A DNA stretch of 64,000 bases from Cytophagales bacterium (lineage in GTDB: Bacteria; Bacteroidota; Bacteroidia; Cytophagales; Cyclobacteriaceae). The position numbers were made by a program, and so were the translations under genes. This document shows, one piece after another, positions 51,941 to 60,040 of this stretch (the stretch's first letter is position 1; the number at the start of each line of letters is the position of its first letter). The stretch spans positions 2,611,001 through 2,675,000 of the forward strand of contig JAWPMT010000005.1 of the NCBI GenBank assembly GCA_033344775.1, given 5' to 3'. The notes under the pieces are model-generated. The model ran no database searches. It was not told where the DNA came from and was given only the letters and a program-made list of their open reading frames with translations.

Positions 51941-54895
51941 TTACAGCTTTCTTTTCACTTCTCGTTGCTCAAATCCTTCGATCACGTCGCCCACTTTAAT
52001 GTCATTGAAGTTCTTGATACTGATACCACATTCGTATCCGTTCTTCACTTCGTTTACATCGTCTTTGAAACGTTTCAACTGATTGATGTCTCCTGTGTAC
52101 ACAACAATACCATCACGAACTAGTCTTACCTCATTGTTTCGCTTAACAATACCGTCAGTTACGTAGCAACCGGCCACTGTTCCGATCTTAGAGATTTTGA
52201 AGACTTCACGAACCTCAATGTTACCCGTGATCACTTCCTCAGAAGTAGGCTCCAACAGACCTTCCATCGCATCTTTCAACTCGTTGATGGCGTCGTAGAT
52301 GATGCTGTAAAGTCTGATCTCTATCTCCTCGTTTTCGGCCAGTTTTCTGGCGCCACTGGAAGGACGTACCTGGAAACCAATGATGATCGCATCCGAAGCA
52401 GTTGCCAACAAGACATCTGATTCTGAGATCTGTCCCACGCCTTTGTGGATGATATTCACCTGGATTTCATCGGTAGACAACTTCAACAGGGAATCAGAAA
52501 GTGCTTCTACCGAACCATCCACGTCACCTTTCACGATCACGTTCAGTTCCTTAAAGCTTCCGATTGCCAGTCGACGACCAATCTCATCCAGCGTAATATG
52601 CTTCTTCGTACGCATGGACTGCTCACGAAGGATCTGCTCTCTCTTATTAGCGATCTCTCTAGCCTCCCGCTCATTCTCCATGATGTTGAAGCGATCACCT
52701 GCCTGTGGCGCTCCGTCCAATCCAAGCATCTGTACAGGTGTGGAAGGTCCAACGTTCTTCAGCTGACGTCCACGATGGTCAAACATCGCTTTCACTTTAC
52801 CAAAGTAAGATCCTGCCAAAAGCACATCACCGATCTTCATCTCACCAGCCTGAACCATCAGCGTGGTTACGTAACCACGCCCCTTGTCAAGCGAGGCTTC
52901 AATCACAGATCCAACAGCAGCTTTTTCCGGATTGGCTTTCAATTCCAGTAATTCGGCTTCAAGCAATACTTTTTCCAGTAATTCGTCAATTCCCTCTCCG
53001 GTTTTTGCAGAGATTTGCTGACACTGGTACTTACCACCCCAATCCTCTACAAGGATGTTAATTCCTGAAAGTTCTTCTTTGATCTTATCAGGGTTGGCAT
53101 TAGGGCGGTCAATTTTGTTGATCGCAATCACAATAGGCACACCTGCAACCTGTGCGTGATTGATAGCCTCTTTCGTTTGTGGCATCACCGCGTCATCTGC
53201 CGCCACCACAATGATTACAATATCCGTGATCTTCGCACCCCGTGCCCGCATCGCGGTAAAGGCTTCGTGACCCGGTGTATCCAGGAAGGCAACTCTTTTA
53301 CCACCGTCGGTCACCACATCGTAAGCCCCAATGTGCTGGGTAATTCCTCCAGCCTCGCCTTCCGTTACTTTACTGTCGCGTATATAGTCAAGCAAGGACG
53401 TCTTACCATGGTCAACGTGTCCCATGATCGTAACGATCGGTGCTCTTTCCTGCAGATCTTCTGCTGCATCTTCTACCTCCTCGATCTCTACTTCTTCTTC
53501 TGCTGAAGTGAAATCTACATCATAGCCAAATTCATCCGCAATTACAGTGATGGTCTCCGCATCTAATCGTTGATTGATCGAAACGAACATTCCCAGACCC
53601 ATACAGGTGGAAATCACATCGTTTACAGAAACTTCCATCAGAGTAGCCAAATCACTCGCGGCGATAAATTCGGTGACCTTCAGGATTTTTGCATCTTCTT
53701 GTGCCTGCTGTGCTCTTTCTTCCTCAGCCTCAGCCCTCGCACTACGTTTGTCTTTCTTGTATTTGGCACGGTTGCCACCGCCTTTACCACCGCCGCCACT
53801 GAGCTTAGCAAGGGTAGCCTTGATTTTATCCTGAATTTCCTTATCTGTAAGTTCTTCAGTTTTCCGATTATCTTGACGTCCTCTACGATTGCCTCCCGGC
53901 CCGCCACCTCGACGATCACCAGGACGACCACCAGGTCGGCCACCGCCTTGTCCTTGTCCAGGGCGATTTTGTCCACCACCAGGACCTCCTCCGGTAGCAA
54001 TTCTTTTTCTCGGACGCTTTTTGCGCTCCTTGTTCTCATCAGAAGAGGCCACTGGTTTGGCCTTCTTATTTGCAGGTAATTCAATTTTACCCAGCACTTT
54101 GAGTCCTCGAAGGGATTCAGCTTTCGCTTTCACCACTTCATCAACAGGTGGTTTTGGCGCCTCAGCAGGAGGAGCTGGCTTCTCTTCTTTCGCGGGAGGA
54201 GCTGCTGCAGGTGGCGCTTCTTTGGCTACTGGAGCTTCTTCCTTAGGTTCTTCTTTCTTCTCTGGTTCCGGAGCTTGCGCTTCAGCAGGCTTTTCTTCCT
54301 CCTTCTTCACCTCAACCGGTGCTTCTGCCTTGGGCTCCTCTTTTTTCTGCTCTACAACCGGCTCCGGCTTAGGCTCTTCTTTTACTTCCTTAGGAGCTTC
54401 TTCCGCTTTAGGTTTTTCTTCCGCAGGAGCCGCTTTGCCTTTCTTCGCCGCATCCAGATCGATTTTACCAACAACCTTAGGACCAGAAAGTCGATCTTTT
54501 GCTAAGTCAACTCTTTCTTCTTTTGGCGCTTCTGCCGCTGGCTTTTCTGGCTCAGCTGTAGGAGCAGGTGTGGCTGGTTTATCTGCAATTGGCGTTTCAG
54601 TCGCCACATTGTCTTTGATCAGAATTCGGTCTTCTTCTGCACTATCTCTTGCAGCTGCTTCCTGACCGGAACGAATCACCAGATTGTCCGCATGCTTGGT
54701 TCCGATAGTCAAGCCAGAAGCTTCCTCTTTGTCCAAAGCGGAATCTGCAAACTCCTTCGATAGCATAGCGAATTGCTCCTCCGTGATTTTGGAGTTGGGG
54801 CTACTGTCCACCTCGAATCCCTGATTAGACAGGAAGTCGTTGATGGTCGTCCGACCAACGTTCAATTTTCTAGCTACTTGACTTAATCTGTACAT
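51941..54895 (-). CDS. infB: Translation initiation factor IF-2
   Basis: 984 residues. An N-terminal IF2 helix domain ([20 protein letters not shown]) is followed by a long Lys/Pro/Glu/Ala-rich linker (~90-260) and a Gly/Arg-rich patch (~300-345). A second IF2 N domain lies at ~405-460. The GTPase begins near residue 490 (G1 [10 protein letters not shown]2 [11 protein letters not shown]3 DTPGHEAF, G4 NKIDR, G5 SAKTGEG), followed by the C-terminal fMet-tRNA-binding domains. It delivers initiator tRNA to the 30S subunit. It is the last gene of rimP-nusA-infB; a 43-bp gap separates it from nusA. Confidence 0.97.
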   Translation of the reverse strand: MYRLSQVARKLNVGRTTINDFLSNQGFEVDSSPNSKITEEQFAMLSKEFADSALDKEEASGLTIGTKHADNLVIRSGQEAAARDSAEEDRILIKDNVATETPIADKPATPAPTAEPEKPAAEAPKEERVDLAKDRLSGPKVVGKIDLDAAKKGKAAPAEEKPKAEEAPKEVKEEPKPEPVVEQKKEEPKAEAPVEVKKEEEKPAEAQAPEPEKKEEPKEEAPVAKEAPPAAAPPAKEEKPAPPAEAPKPPVDEVVKAKAESLRGLKVLGKIELPANKKAKPVASSDENKERKKRPRKRIATGGGPGGGQNRPGQGQGGGRPGGRPGDRRGGGPGGNRRGRQDNRKTEELTDKEIQDKIKATLAKLSGGGGKGGGNRAKYKKDKRSARAEAEEERAQQAQEDAKILKVTEFIAASDLATLMEVSVNDVISTCMGLGMFVSINQRLDAETITVIADEFGYDVDFTSAEEEVEIEEVEDAAEDLQERAPIVTIMGHVDHGKTSLLDYIRDSKVTEGEAGGITQHIGAYDVVTDGGKRVAFLDTPGHEAFTAMRARGAKITDIVIIVVAADDAVMPQTKEAINHAQVAGVPIVIAINKIDRPNANPDKIKEELSGINILVEDWGGKYQCQQISAKTGEGIDELLEKVLLEAELLELKANPEKAAVGSVIEASLDKGRGYVTTLMVQAGEMKIGDVLLAGSYFGKVKAMFDHRGRQLKNVGPSTPVQMLGLDGAPQAGDRFNIMENEREAREIANKREQILREQSMRTKKHITLDEIGRRLAIGSFKELNVIVKGDVDGSVEALSDSLLKLSTDEIQVNIIHKGVGQISESDVLLATASDAIIIGFQVRPSSGARKLAENEEIEIRLYSIIYDAINELKDAMEGLLEPTSEEVITGNIEVREVFKISKIGTVAGCYVTDGIVKRNNEVRLVRDGIVVYTGDINQLKRFKDDVNEVKNGYECGISIKNFNDIKVGDVIEGFEQREVKRKL

Positions 54896-54938
54896 ATACT
54901 TTCTTAACTGTCGGCTACGGCTGGTTCTTCTGGTTTAC

Positions 54939-56183
54939 TTATTCAAATTCCTGATTGAGGACAGACAATATATTGTCGATGGTCTCTGCTTCCAGGTCCG
55001 TTCTTCGAACAAGATCCTCTCTGCCGAGCTTCAAAACGCTCTTGGCCGTATCCAATCCAACGCGCTTCAATTCATCAATTACCCAATCTTCGATTTCATC
55101 AGAGAATTCGTCCAGATCGACATCTTCCTCCTCCATTTCACTTAACTCTCTGAATACATCGATCTCCAGACCTACCAGTCGGCTGGCCAACTTAATGTTC
55201 TGTCCGCCTTTACCGATCGCCAAAGATACTTGATCTGGTTTTAAATAGACCGAAACACGATTTTTGTCCTCTTCAATTTTCATGCTCTGCAGTTTTGCGG
55301 GACTCAACGCCCTGGCAATGTACAGTTCCATGTTATCTGTGAAGTTGATCACATCAATGTTTTCATTCTGCAATTCACGTACGATAGAGTGGATTCTGGA
55401 CCCTTTCATACCCACACAAGCGCCTACCGGATCAATACGATCATCGTAAGATTCCACGGCCACTTTTGCTCTTTCTCCTGGTTCCCGAACTACTTTCTTA
55501 ATGGTGATAAGGCCATCATAAACTTCCGGCACTTCACTTTCGAACAATCGCTCAAGGAATGTTGGGGCCGTTCTGGAAAGTACGATCCTCGGATTGCCAT
55601 TGTGCATTTCTACCCGATGTACGATCGCTCTTACATTATCCCCTTTACGGTATCGATCTTTGTTGATCTGCTCCGCTTTAGGAATGATCAACTCATTTCC
55701 TTCACCATCGATCAACAACACTTCCCGGCTAAGTACCTGATATACTTCGCCATTGATGATCTCCCCAACCAGATCTTTGTATTTCTGGAACAGGATGTCT
55801 TTTTCAAGGTCTTTAATCTTCTGAATGAGGGTTTGACGTGCTGTCATCACCGCTCTTCGTCCAAAATCTTCCAATACGATCTCCTCTGCAACTTCCTCGC
55901 CAATTTCAAAATCCGGCTCGATTTTTCTTGCATCAGTGAGACAGATCTTGTCGTGATCCCAAATGTCTTCGGAATTATCATCTACAATCTCGCGGAATCG
56001 CCATATTTCAAGGTCACCTTTATCGGCGTTAATGATGATGTCAAAATTGTCATCAACCTTGAATTTCTTACGGATCATCGTTCTGAAAACATCTTCCAGT
56101 ATCCGGATCATCGTAGGACGATCAATGTTTTTTCCTCTCGCAAAATCTGCAAATGAATCTATTAATATTCCAGCGTCCATCAT
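54939..56183 (-). CDS. nusA: Transcription termination/antitermination factor NusA
   Basis: 414 residues. The N-terminal RNAP-binding domain (~1-125), an S1 domain (~130-200, GEIINGEVYQVLSREVLLID), and two KH domains (VGACVGMKGSRIHSIVREL, VSLAIGKGGQNIKLASRL) are in order. A short C-terminal helix-hairpin region ends the protein (TAKSVLKLGREDLVRRTD), with no full AR repeats, as usual outside Proteobacteria. The first Met codon overlaps the rimP stop (TAATG). NusA modulates pausing and hairpin termination, which matters for the leader hairpin ahead of this operon. Confidence 0.97.
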   Translation of the reverse strand: MMDAGILIDSFADFARGKNIDRPTMIRILEDVFRTMIRKKFKVDDNFDIIINADKGDLEIWRFREIVDDNSEDIWDHDKICLTDARKIEPDFEIGEEVAEEIVLEDFGRRAVMTARQTLIQKIKDLEKDILFQKYKDLVGEIINGEVYQVLSREVLLIDGEGNELIIPKAEQINKDRYRKGDNVRAIVHRVEMHNGNPRIVLSRTAPTFLERLFESEVPEVYDGLITIKKVVREPGERAKVAVESYDDRIDPVGACVGMKGSRIHSIVRELQNENIDVINFTDNMELYIARALSPAKLQSMKIEEDKNRVSVYLKPDQVSLAIGKGGQNIKLASRLVGLEIDVFRELSEMEEEDVDLDEFSDEIEDWVIDELKRVGLDTAKSVLKLGREDLVRRTDLEAETIDNILSVLNQEFE

Positions 56184-56653
56184 TATTTAAACGATACTAT
56201 AACTTTCGACTTCTTCACATCGCTCAACGCTATCGTCGAGATCACTTTTTCTTTTTTATTCATCACTTCCAGTTCGAAATGCTCATCCTCAACGGCGGTA
56301 AGGACTCCCTCCTTTTTCTCCCCGTCGTTCAATTCGACTTTCAGCGAACGGCCAATATTTTTCACATATTGCCGCTTTAGTTTCAATGGCTGGTCGATTC
56401 CCGGTGAGCTTACTTCAAGGGTATACTTACCCGGAATAATATCCAACTCTTCCAATTGAGCACCTAATTGTCGGCTCACACGCGCGCATCTATCTATGTC
56501 TAAGCCCTGGTCTCCGTCGATTAATACCTGCAATTTCGAATTACCACTATTGCCTTTATGACTCACTTCAACCAGAAACAAGTCTTCATCCTCTTTAAGG
56601 ATTTCCTCCAACAAAATGGTTTCAACTTGTTTTTCTACACTTAATGCGCTCAT
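56183..56653 (-). CDS. rimP: Ribosome maturation factor RimP
   Basis: 156 residues from the ATG at 56653 (MSALSVEKQVETILLEEIL); a GTG two codons upstream is less likely. RimP assists 30S assembly. The two family domains are visible: the N-terminal alpha/beta part (DLFLVEVSHKGNSGNSKLQV, RCARVSRQLGAQLEE, YTLEVSSPGIDQPL) and the C-terminal SH3-like barrel (NIGRSLKVELND). It is the first gene of rimP-nusA-infB, preceded by a promoter and a terminator-like hairpin. Confidence 0.94.
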   Translation of the reverse strand: MSALSVEKQVETILLEEILKEDEDLFLVEVSHKGNSGNSKLQVLIDGDQGLDIDRCARVSRQLGAQLEELDIIPGKYTLEVSSPGIDQPLKLKRQYVKNIGRSLKVELNDGEKKEGVLTAVEDEHFELEVMNKKEKVISTIALSDVKKSKVIVSFK

Positions 56654-56659
56654 CTCCAC

Positions 56660-56691
56660 TAAAGAAAAGAGGGGACTATTTAGTCCCCTCT
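56660..56691 (-). terminator. Terminator-like hairpin in the rimP leader (candidate attenuator)
   Basis: A perfect 11-bp stem, AGAGGGGACTA with TAGTCCCCTCT (56668-56691), is followed on the minus strand by TTTTCTTT and then, within a few bases, by the rimP start. The promoter at 56716-56746 lies upstream, so the hairpin is inside the transcribed leader. This is the layout of an attenuator. Confidence 0.65.
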
Positions 56692-56715
56692 ATGCTTGTT
56701 TCTATATTTGCAACG

Positions 56716-56746
56716 CAAAGCTAATTGAAAATAACTTCAATACAAA
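56716..56746 (-). promoter_or_regulatory. Promoter of rimP-nusA-infB
   Basis: On the minus strand TTTG (56743-56746), a 19-bp spacer and TAGCTTTG (56716-56723) match the Bacteroidota -33/-7 pattern. Transcription would start near 56710, giving a leader of about 57 nt. Confidence 0.7.
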
Positions 56747-56830
56747 TAGGTGGATTGACCTTAATTCACCGAAATAGCGAGCAAATAAGGTCAGTGGAAA
56801 GATTTTAACAGTTGTAATACGGAAGTACGC

Positions 56831-58321
56831 ATGATTGGAAAACTCAAAGTTTTCAACTCTCTGTCCAGAGAAAAAGAAGTGTTTGAACCCAAAAACGCAC
56901 CCTATGTGGGCCTGTACGTATGTGGCCCAACCGTATATAACTCTGTGCACCTTGGTAATGTAAGGACCTTCCTCAGCTTTGACATGATCAGTCGTTACCT
57001 GCGGTTTCTCGACTACAAAGTCCGATATGTACGCAATATTACCGACGTAGGTCACCTTACCGATGATCAGGACGATGGCGAAGACAAAATTGCCAAGCGT
57101 GCCAAGCTGGAGAACCTGGAACCCATGGAAATTGTGCAGAAATACACCGTGGGATTCAGGGAAGTAATGAAAACCTTCAACGCCCTTCCTCCGGATATCG
57201 AGCCTTCTGCTACCGGACATATCATTGAACAAATTGAGATGATCAAGGAAATTCTTGACAATGGCTACGCTTATGAAAAGAATGGCTCGATCTATTTTGA
57301 TGTAGAAAAATATAACGAGCAGTATCCATACGGAGAACTTTCAGGCCGCAAGATTGACGAACTGATGGAAAACACCCGTACACTGGATGGTCAGGAAGAC
57401 AAAAAAGGACCCCTGGATTTTGCCCTTTGGAAGAAAGCGACCAAAGGACATATCATGCGATGGCCTTCACCATGGGGGTTAGGTTTTCCGGGGTGGCACC
57501 TTGAGTGTTCGGTCATGAGCACCAAATACCTGGGAGACACTTTTGACATCCACGGAGGTGGCATGGACCTTAAATTTCCCCACCATGAGTGTGAAATTGC
57601 GCAGTGCAAGGGCTCAAAGGGCCACGGGCAGGCCAAATACTGGCTCCACACCAACATGCTGACTGTCAACGGACAGAAAATGAGTAAATCACTGGGTAAT
57701 TCGTTCTTGCCTCACGAACTCATCTCTGGGGATCATCCAATCCTTGAAAGAGGTTACAGTCCCATGACCATCCGTTTTCTAATGCTCCAATCACACTATT
57801 CGAGTACTCTTGATTTCTCAAATGATGCCCTGAATGCGGCGCATAAAGGCTGGATGAAAATGAATAACGGGTTGCGAACGCTGAATGAATTAAGTTATCC
57901 AGAAGATGCTGAAGGAGAAATCAACGAAAAGCAGCAAAAGCAACTTGAGAAGTTCTGTGACAACTGCTACCACGCCATGAATGATGATTTCAACACAGCA
58001 TTAACATTGGGACATCTCTTCAATATGCTGAAGAAAATCAATTCGATTAAAACCGGGCAATTGCAATATACGGAGCTGGGACAGGAGACTTTTGACCGAA
58101 TGAAAACCACTTTCCTGAGTTTCTGCCACGATGTATTAGGACTCAAATATGAATCTCGCATGGATCAGGAATCTCTATTGGAGGTGATTATTGATGAATA
58201 TACTGAAGCCAAAAAAGTACGCAACTACGACAAGGTTGATGAGCTCCGGGAAAAGCTGAAGAAAGAGGGTATTGTGGTGAAGGACATGAAGAATGAGATC
58301 GGGTGGGCGTTTGAGGAGTAG
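56831..58321 (+). CDS. cysS: Cysteinyl-tRNA synthetase
   Basis: 496 residues of a class I aminoacyl-tRNA synthetase. The HIGH-type motif is YNSVHLGN, preceded by the zinc Cys in YVCGPTVY; further zinc ligands are in HLECSVM and [12 protein letters not shown]. The KMSKS motif is KMSKSLGN. It charges tRNA-Cys in the cytoplasm. The length is normal for the family. It is divergent from rimP and convergent with hpf, whose terminator lies 60 bp past the stop. Confidence 0.97.
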   Translation: MIGKLKVFNSLSREKEVFEPKNAPYVGLYVCGPTVYNSVHLGNVRTFLSFDMISRYLRFLDYKVRYVRNITDVGHLTDDQDDGEDKIAKRAKLENLEPMEIVQKYTVGFREVMKTFNALPPDIEPSATGHIIEQIEMIKEILDNGYAYEKNGSIYFDVEKYNEQYPYGELSGRKIDELMENTRTLDGQEDKKGPLDFALWKKATKGHIMRWPSPWGLGFPGWHLECSVMSTKYLGDTFDIHGGGMDLKFPHHECEIAQCKGSKGHGQAKYWLHTNMLTVNGQKMSKSLGNSFLPHELISGDHPILERGYSPMTIRFLMLQSHYSSTLDFSNDALNAAHKGWMKMNNGLRTLNELSYPEDAEGEINEKQQKQLEKFCDNCYHAMNDDFNTALTLGHLFNMLKKINSIKTGQLQYTELGQETFDRMKTTFLSFCHDVLGLKYESRMDQESLLEVIIDEYTEAKKVRNYDKVDELREKLKKEGIVVKDMKNEIGWAFEE

Positions 58322-58382
58322 TCTTCCTGACTTGGGAGATCTATCACTTTTTATTTCTTCGTACGATTTCATTCAGATGCAT

Positions 58383-58404
58383 AAAAAAGGGGCCGAAGCC
58401 CCTT
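58383..58404 (-). terminator. Terminator after hpf
   Basis: AAGGGGC (58387-58393) pairs with GCCCCTT (58398-58404) around a CGAA/TTCG loop; on the minus strand it is followed by TTTTTT. It ends the rpsU-xerC-hpf operon and may also stop cysS transcripts. Confidence 0.88.
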
Positions 58405-58409
58405 GTCAT

Positions 58410-58712
58410 TTAATGCACCGCGTAGTGCTTTTCTTTGAACTTTTTGAGCTGCCTTCTTAAGGCCTCCACCGCTTCGTCGGCAGCAGCTTCGAAGGATTTG
58501 TTCTTCTTCTCAGCAAAAAGTTGCTCCCCGGGGATATTTAGTTTAATCTCTATGATCTTATTCTCATTCTTGTCGTCTTTGTCAAGTCTCATGAAGACTT
58601 CACCATCGATGATCCGGTCATAAAACGTTTCGAGTTTGTCAGCTTTCTTCTGTATGAAATCAAGCAGCTTGTGATCAGCGTCGAAATGGATAGAATGCAT
58701 TTGCAGTTTCAT
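58410..58712 (-). CDS. hpf: Ribosome hibernation promoting factor (short HPF/RaiA)
   Basis: 100 residues from the ATG at 58712 (MKLQMHSIHFDADHKLLDFI); upstream in-frame codons add nine unlikely residues. The beta-alpha-beta-beta-beta-alpha fold is suggested by SIHFDADHKLLDFIQKKADK, GEVFMRLDKDD, KIIEIKLNIPGEQLFAEKKN-like strands and EALRRQLKKFKEK. It binds the 30S decoding region and promotes inactive ribosomes in slow growth. It follows xerC by 27 bp in the rpsU-xerC-hpf operon. Confidence 0.92.
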   Translation of the reverse strand: MKLQMHSIHFDADHKLLDFIQKKADKLETFYDRIIDGEVFMRLDKDDKNENKIIEIKLNIPGEQLFAEKKNKSFEAAADEAVEALRRQLKKFKEKHYAVH

Positions 58713-58739
58713 GACATTATTATTTATTGGGTTGAACAA

Positions 58740-59627
58740 TTAAGCCCTCGGATGCGCTTGATCGAAGGCCGATTTAAGTTTTTCTAATGAATTATGGGTG
58801 TAGACCTGTGTCGCAGCGAGGCTCGTATGCCCTAAAAGTTCCTTAACTGCATTGAGGTCAGCCCCCTTATCCAACAAGTGTGTAGCAAAGGTGTGGCGAA
58901 GTACATGTGGACTTCTCTTGGTCAGCGTGCTTACTTCGCCGATGTACTTCTTGACCGTTCGATAAATAAACATGGGATAAACAGGCTTACCCTGATCTGT
59001 CCTGATCAGTGCACTTTCTCCTGTTATCGTTCCCCACTTCTCCATTGCCAAGTTGTTGTATTTCTTTATTAATTCAACGACAAAAGAGGTGATAGGGATG
59101 ACCCTTTCCTTGTTTCTTTTTCCTAAAACTTTGATGGATTGATCGAAAAAATTGATGTCCGTATTTTTGAGCCCTAAAAGCTCAGAAAGTCGCATGCCTG
59201 TGCCGTATAAAAGCTCAATGATAAGGCGGTCCCTGCATTCGGGTAAGCTGTCTCCTTTAAAAACAGGAAGGGATAAAAGCTCTTCCATTTCTGTGGATTT
59301 CACAAAGCTCGGAAGTCGCTTTTCTGTCTTTAATGGCCGTAACCTCGATGCTGGGTTGGTCTCAACATATTCGCGAGAAAGCAAAAACTTGAAGTAGGAC
59401 TTCAAACATGCAATTTTACGATTGATGGAAACAGGAGACATCTCGTTTTCCATGAGATGAATGATCCAGTTCCGAAGGTGGGTATGACGGACCTCACTAT
59501 GGTCCTCTATTTCGAAGGTCTCAGATAAGAATTCCTGTAGTTGTTTCAGGTCTTCCTCGTACGCAGTAATCGTATGCTGACTACTGCGCTTTTCGAAAGA
59601 TAAGTATTTTAGGAAGTTTGTTACCAC
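58740..59627 (-). CDS. xerC: Tyrosine recombinase XerC
   Basis: 295 residues with a GTG start (59627), since no ATG fits the family beginning FLKYLSFEKRSSQHTITAY. The N-terminal SAM-like domain is followed by the catalytic domain with Arg in GTGMRLSELLGL, His-x-x-Arg in HVLRHTFATHLL, His in LLGHTSLAATQVYTH, and the Tyr nucleophile in VYTH. It resolves chromosome dimers at dif with XerD. A stem-loop ends four bases before the start and may tune translation. It lies between rpsU and hpf. Confidence 0.94.
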   Translation of the reverse strand: MVTNFLKYLSFEKRSSQHTITAYEEDLKQLQEFLSETFEIEDHSEVRHTHLRNWIIHLMENEMSPVSINRKIACLKSYFKFLLSREYVETNPASRLRPLKTEKRLPSFVKSTEMEELLSLPVFKGDSLPECRDRLIIELLYGTGMRLSELLGLKNTDINFFDQSIKVLGKRNKERVIPITSFVVELIKKYNNLAMEKWGTITGESALIRTDQGKPVYPMFIYRTVKKYIGEVSTLTKRSPHVLRHTFATHLLDKGADLNAVKELLGHTSLAATQVYTHNSLEKLKSAFDQAHPRA

Positions 59628-59631
59628 GCAC

Positions 59632-59657
59632 TAGTCTTTACAAGGGGGTAAAGACTA
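59632..59657 (-). promoter_or_regulatory. Stem-loop directly upstream of xerC GTG start
   Basis: TAGTCTTTAC (59632-59641) pairs with GTAAAGACTA (59648-59657), a 10-bp stem with a six-base loop. No T run follows on the minus strand, so it is not a classic terminator. It lies between rpsU and xerC and may be an mRNA-processing, stabilising or translation-limiting element. Confidence 0.5.
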
Positions 59658-59695
59658 ACTTACAAAATTCTCCGTGGAAAAACGAATCGAACGAA

Positions 59696-59890
59696 TTATT
59701 TATTCGCCTTATCCTGCATGTATTGTCTGTAGGATGCACGGATAATTTCGTGACGTCTTTTTACAGAAGGTTTTGTAAAAGCAGTACGGCTTCTCAATTC
59801 TTTCAAAACGCCAGTTCTTTCAAACTTCTTTTTGAATCTTTTAAGCGCTTTATCGATTGATTCGTTCTCTTTTACGTTAATGACGATCAT
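59696..59890 (-). CDS. rpsU: 30S ribosomal protein S21
   Basis: 64 residues with the S21 pattern: NVKENESIDKALKRFKKKFE followed by a basic tail (VKRRHEIIRASYRQYMQ). It is part of the small subunit and helps mRNA base-pair with 16S rRNA. It is the first gene of rpsU-xerC-hpf, with a -7 element at 59914-59921. Normal length for Bacteroidota. Confidence 0.96.
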   Translation of the reverse strand: MIVINVKENESIDKALKRFKKKFERTGVLKELRSRTAFTKPSVKRRHEIIRASYRQYMQDKANK

Positions 59891-59913
59891 GTTAATTTTC
59901 TATTAAAGGGGCG

Positions 59914-59921
59914 CAAATATA
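59914..59921 (-). promoter_or_regulatory. Candidate -7 element of rpsU
   Basis: On the minus strand TATATTTG matches TAnnTTTG, 23 bp before the rpsU start. A TTG lies 15 bp upstream, shorter than usual. Confidence 0.5.
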
Positions 59922-60040
59922 AATCCTTTATTAAATCAAAAGAATAGCTAGCCCAAAAAATATCGATATACTTTCTTTATATTGTGAGATTCCTTCCAAA
60001 TTAAGCCTCGATTAAGTGATTGACGGATAAGAACTGACAG

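Noticed and set aside
55389-56156. 255-codon open frame on the plus strand
   Set aside because: Antisense to nusA, whose S1 and KH motifs are plain; the frame is a by-product of codon bias.
58322-58409. tRNA genes expected downstream of hpf
   Set aside because: Only a terminator fits in the 88 bp; no cloverleaf or T-loop GTTCRA pattern is visible.
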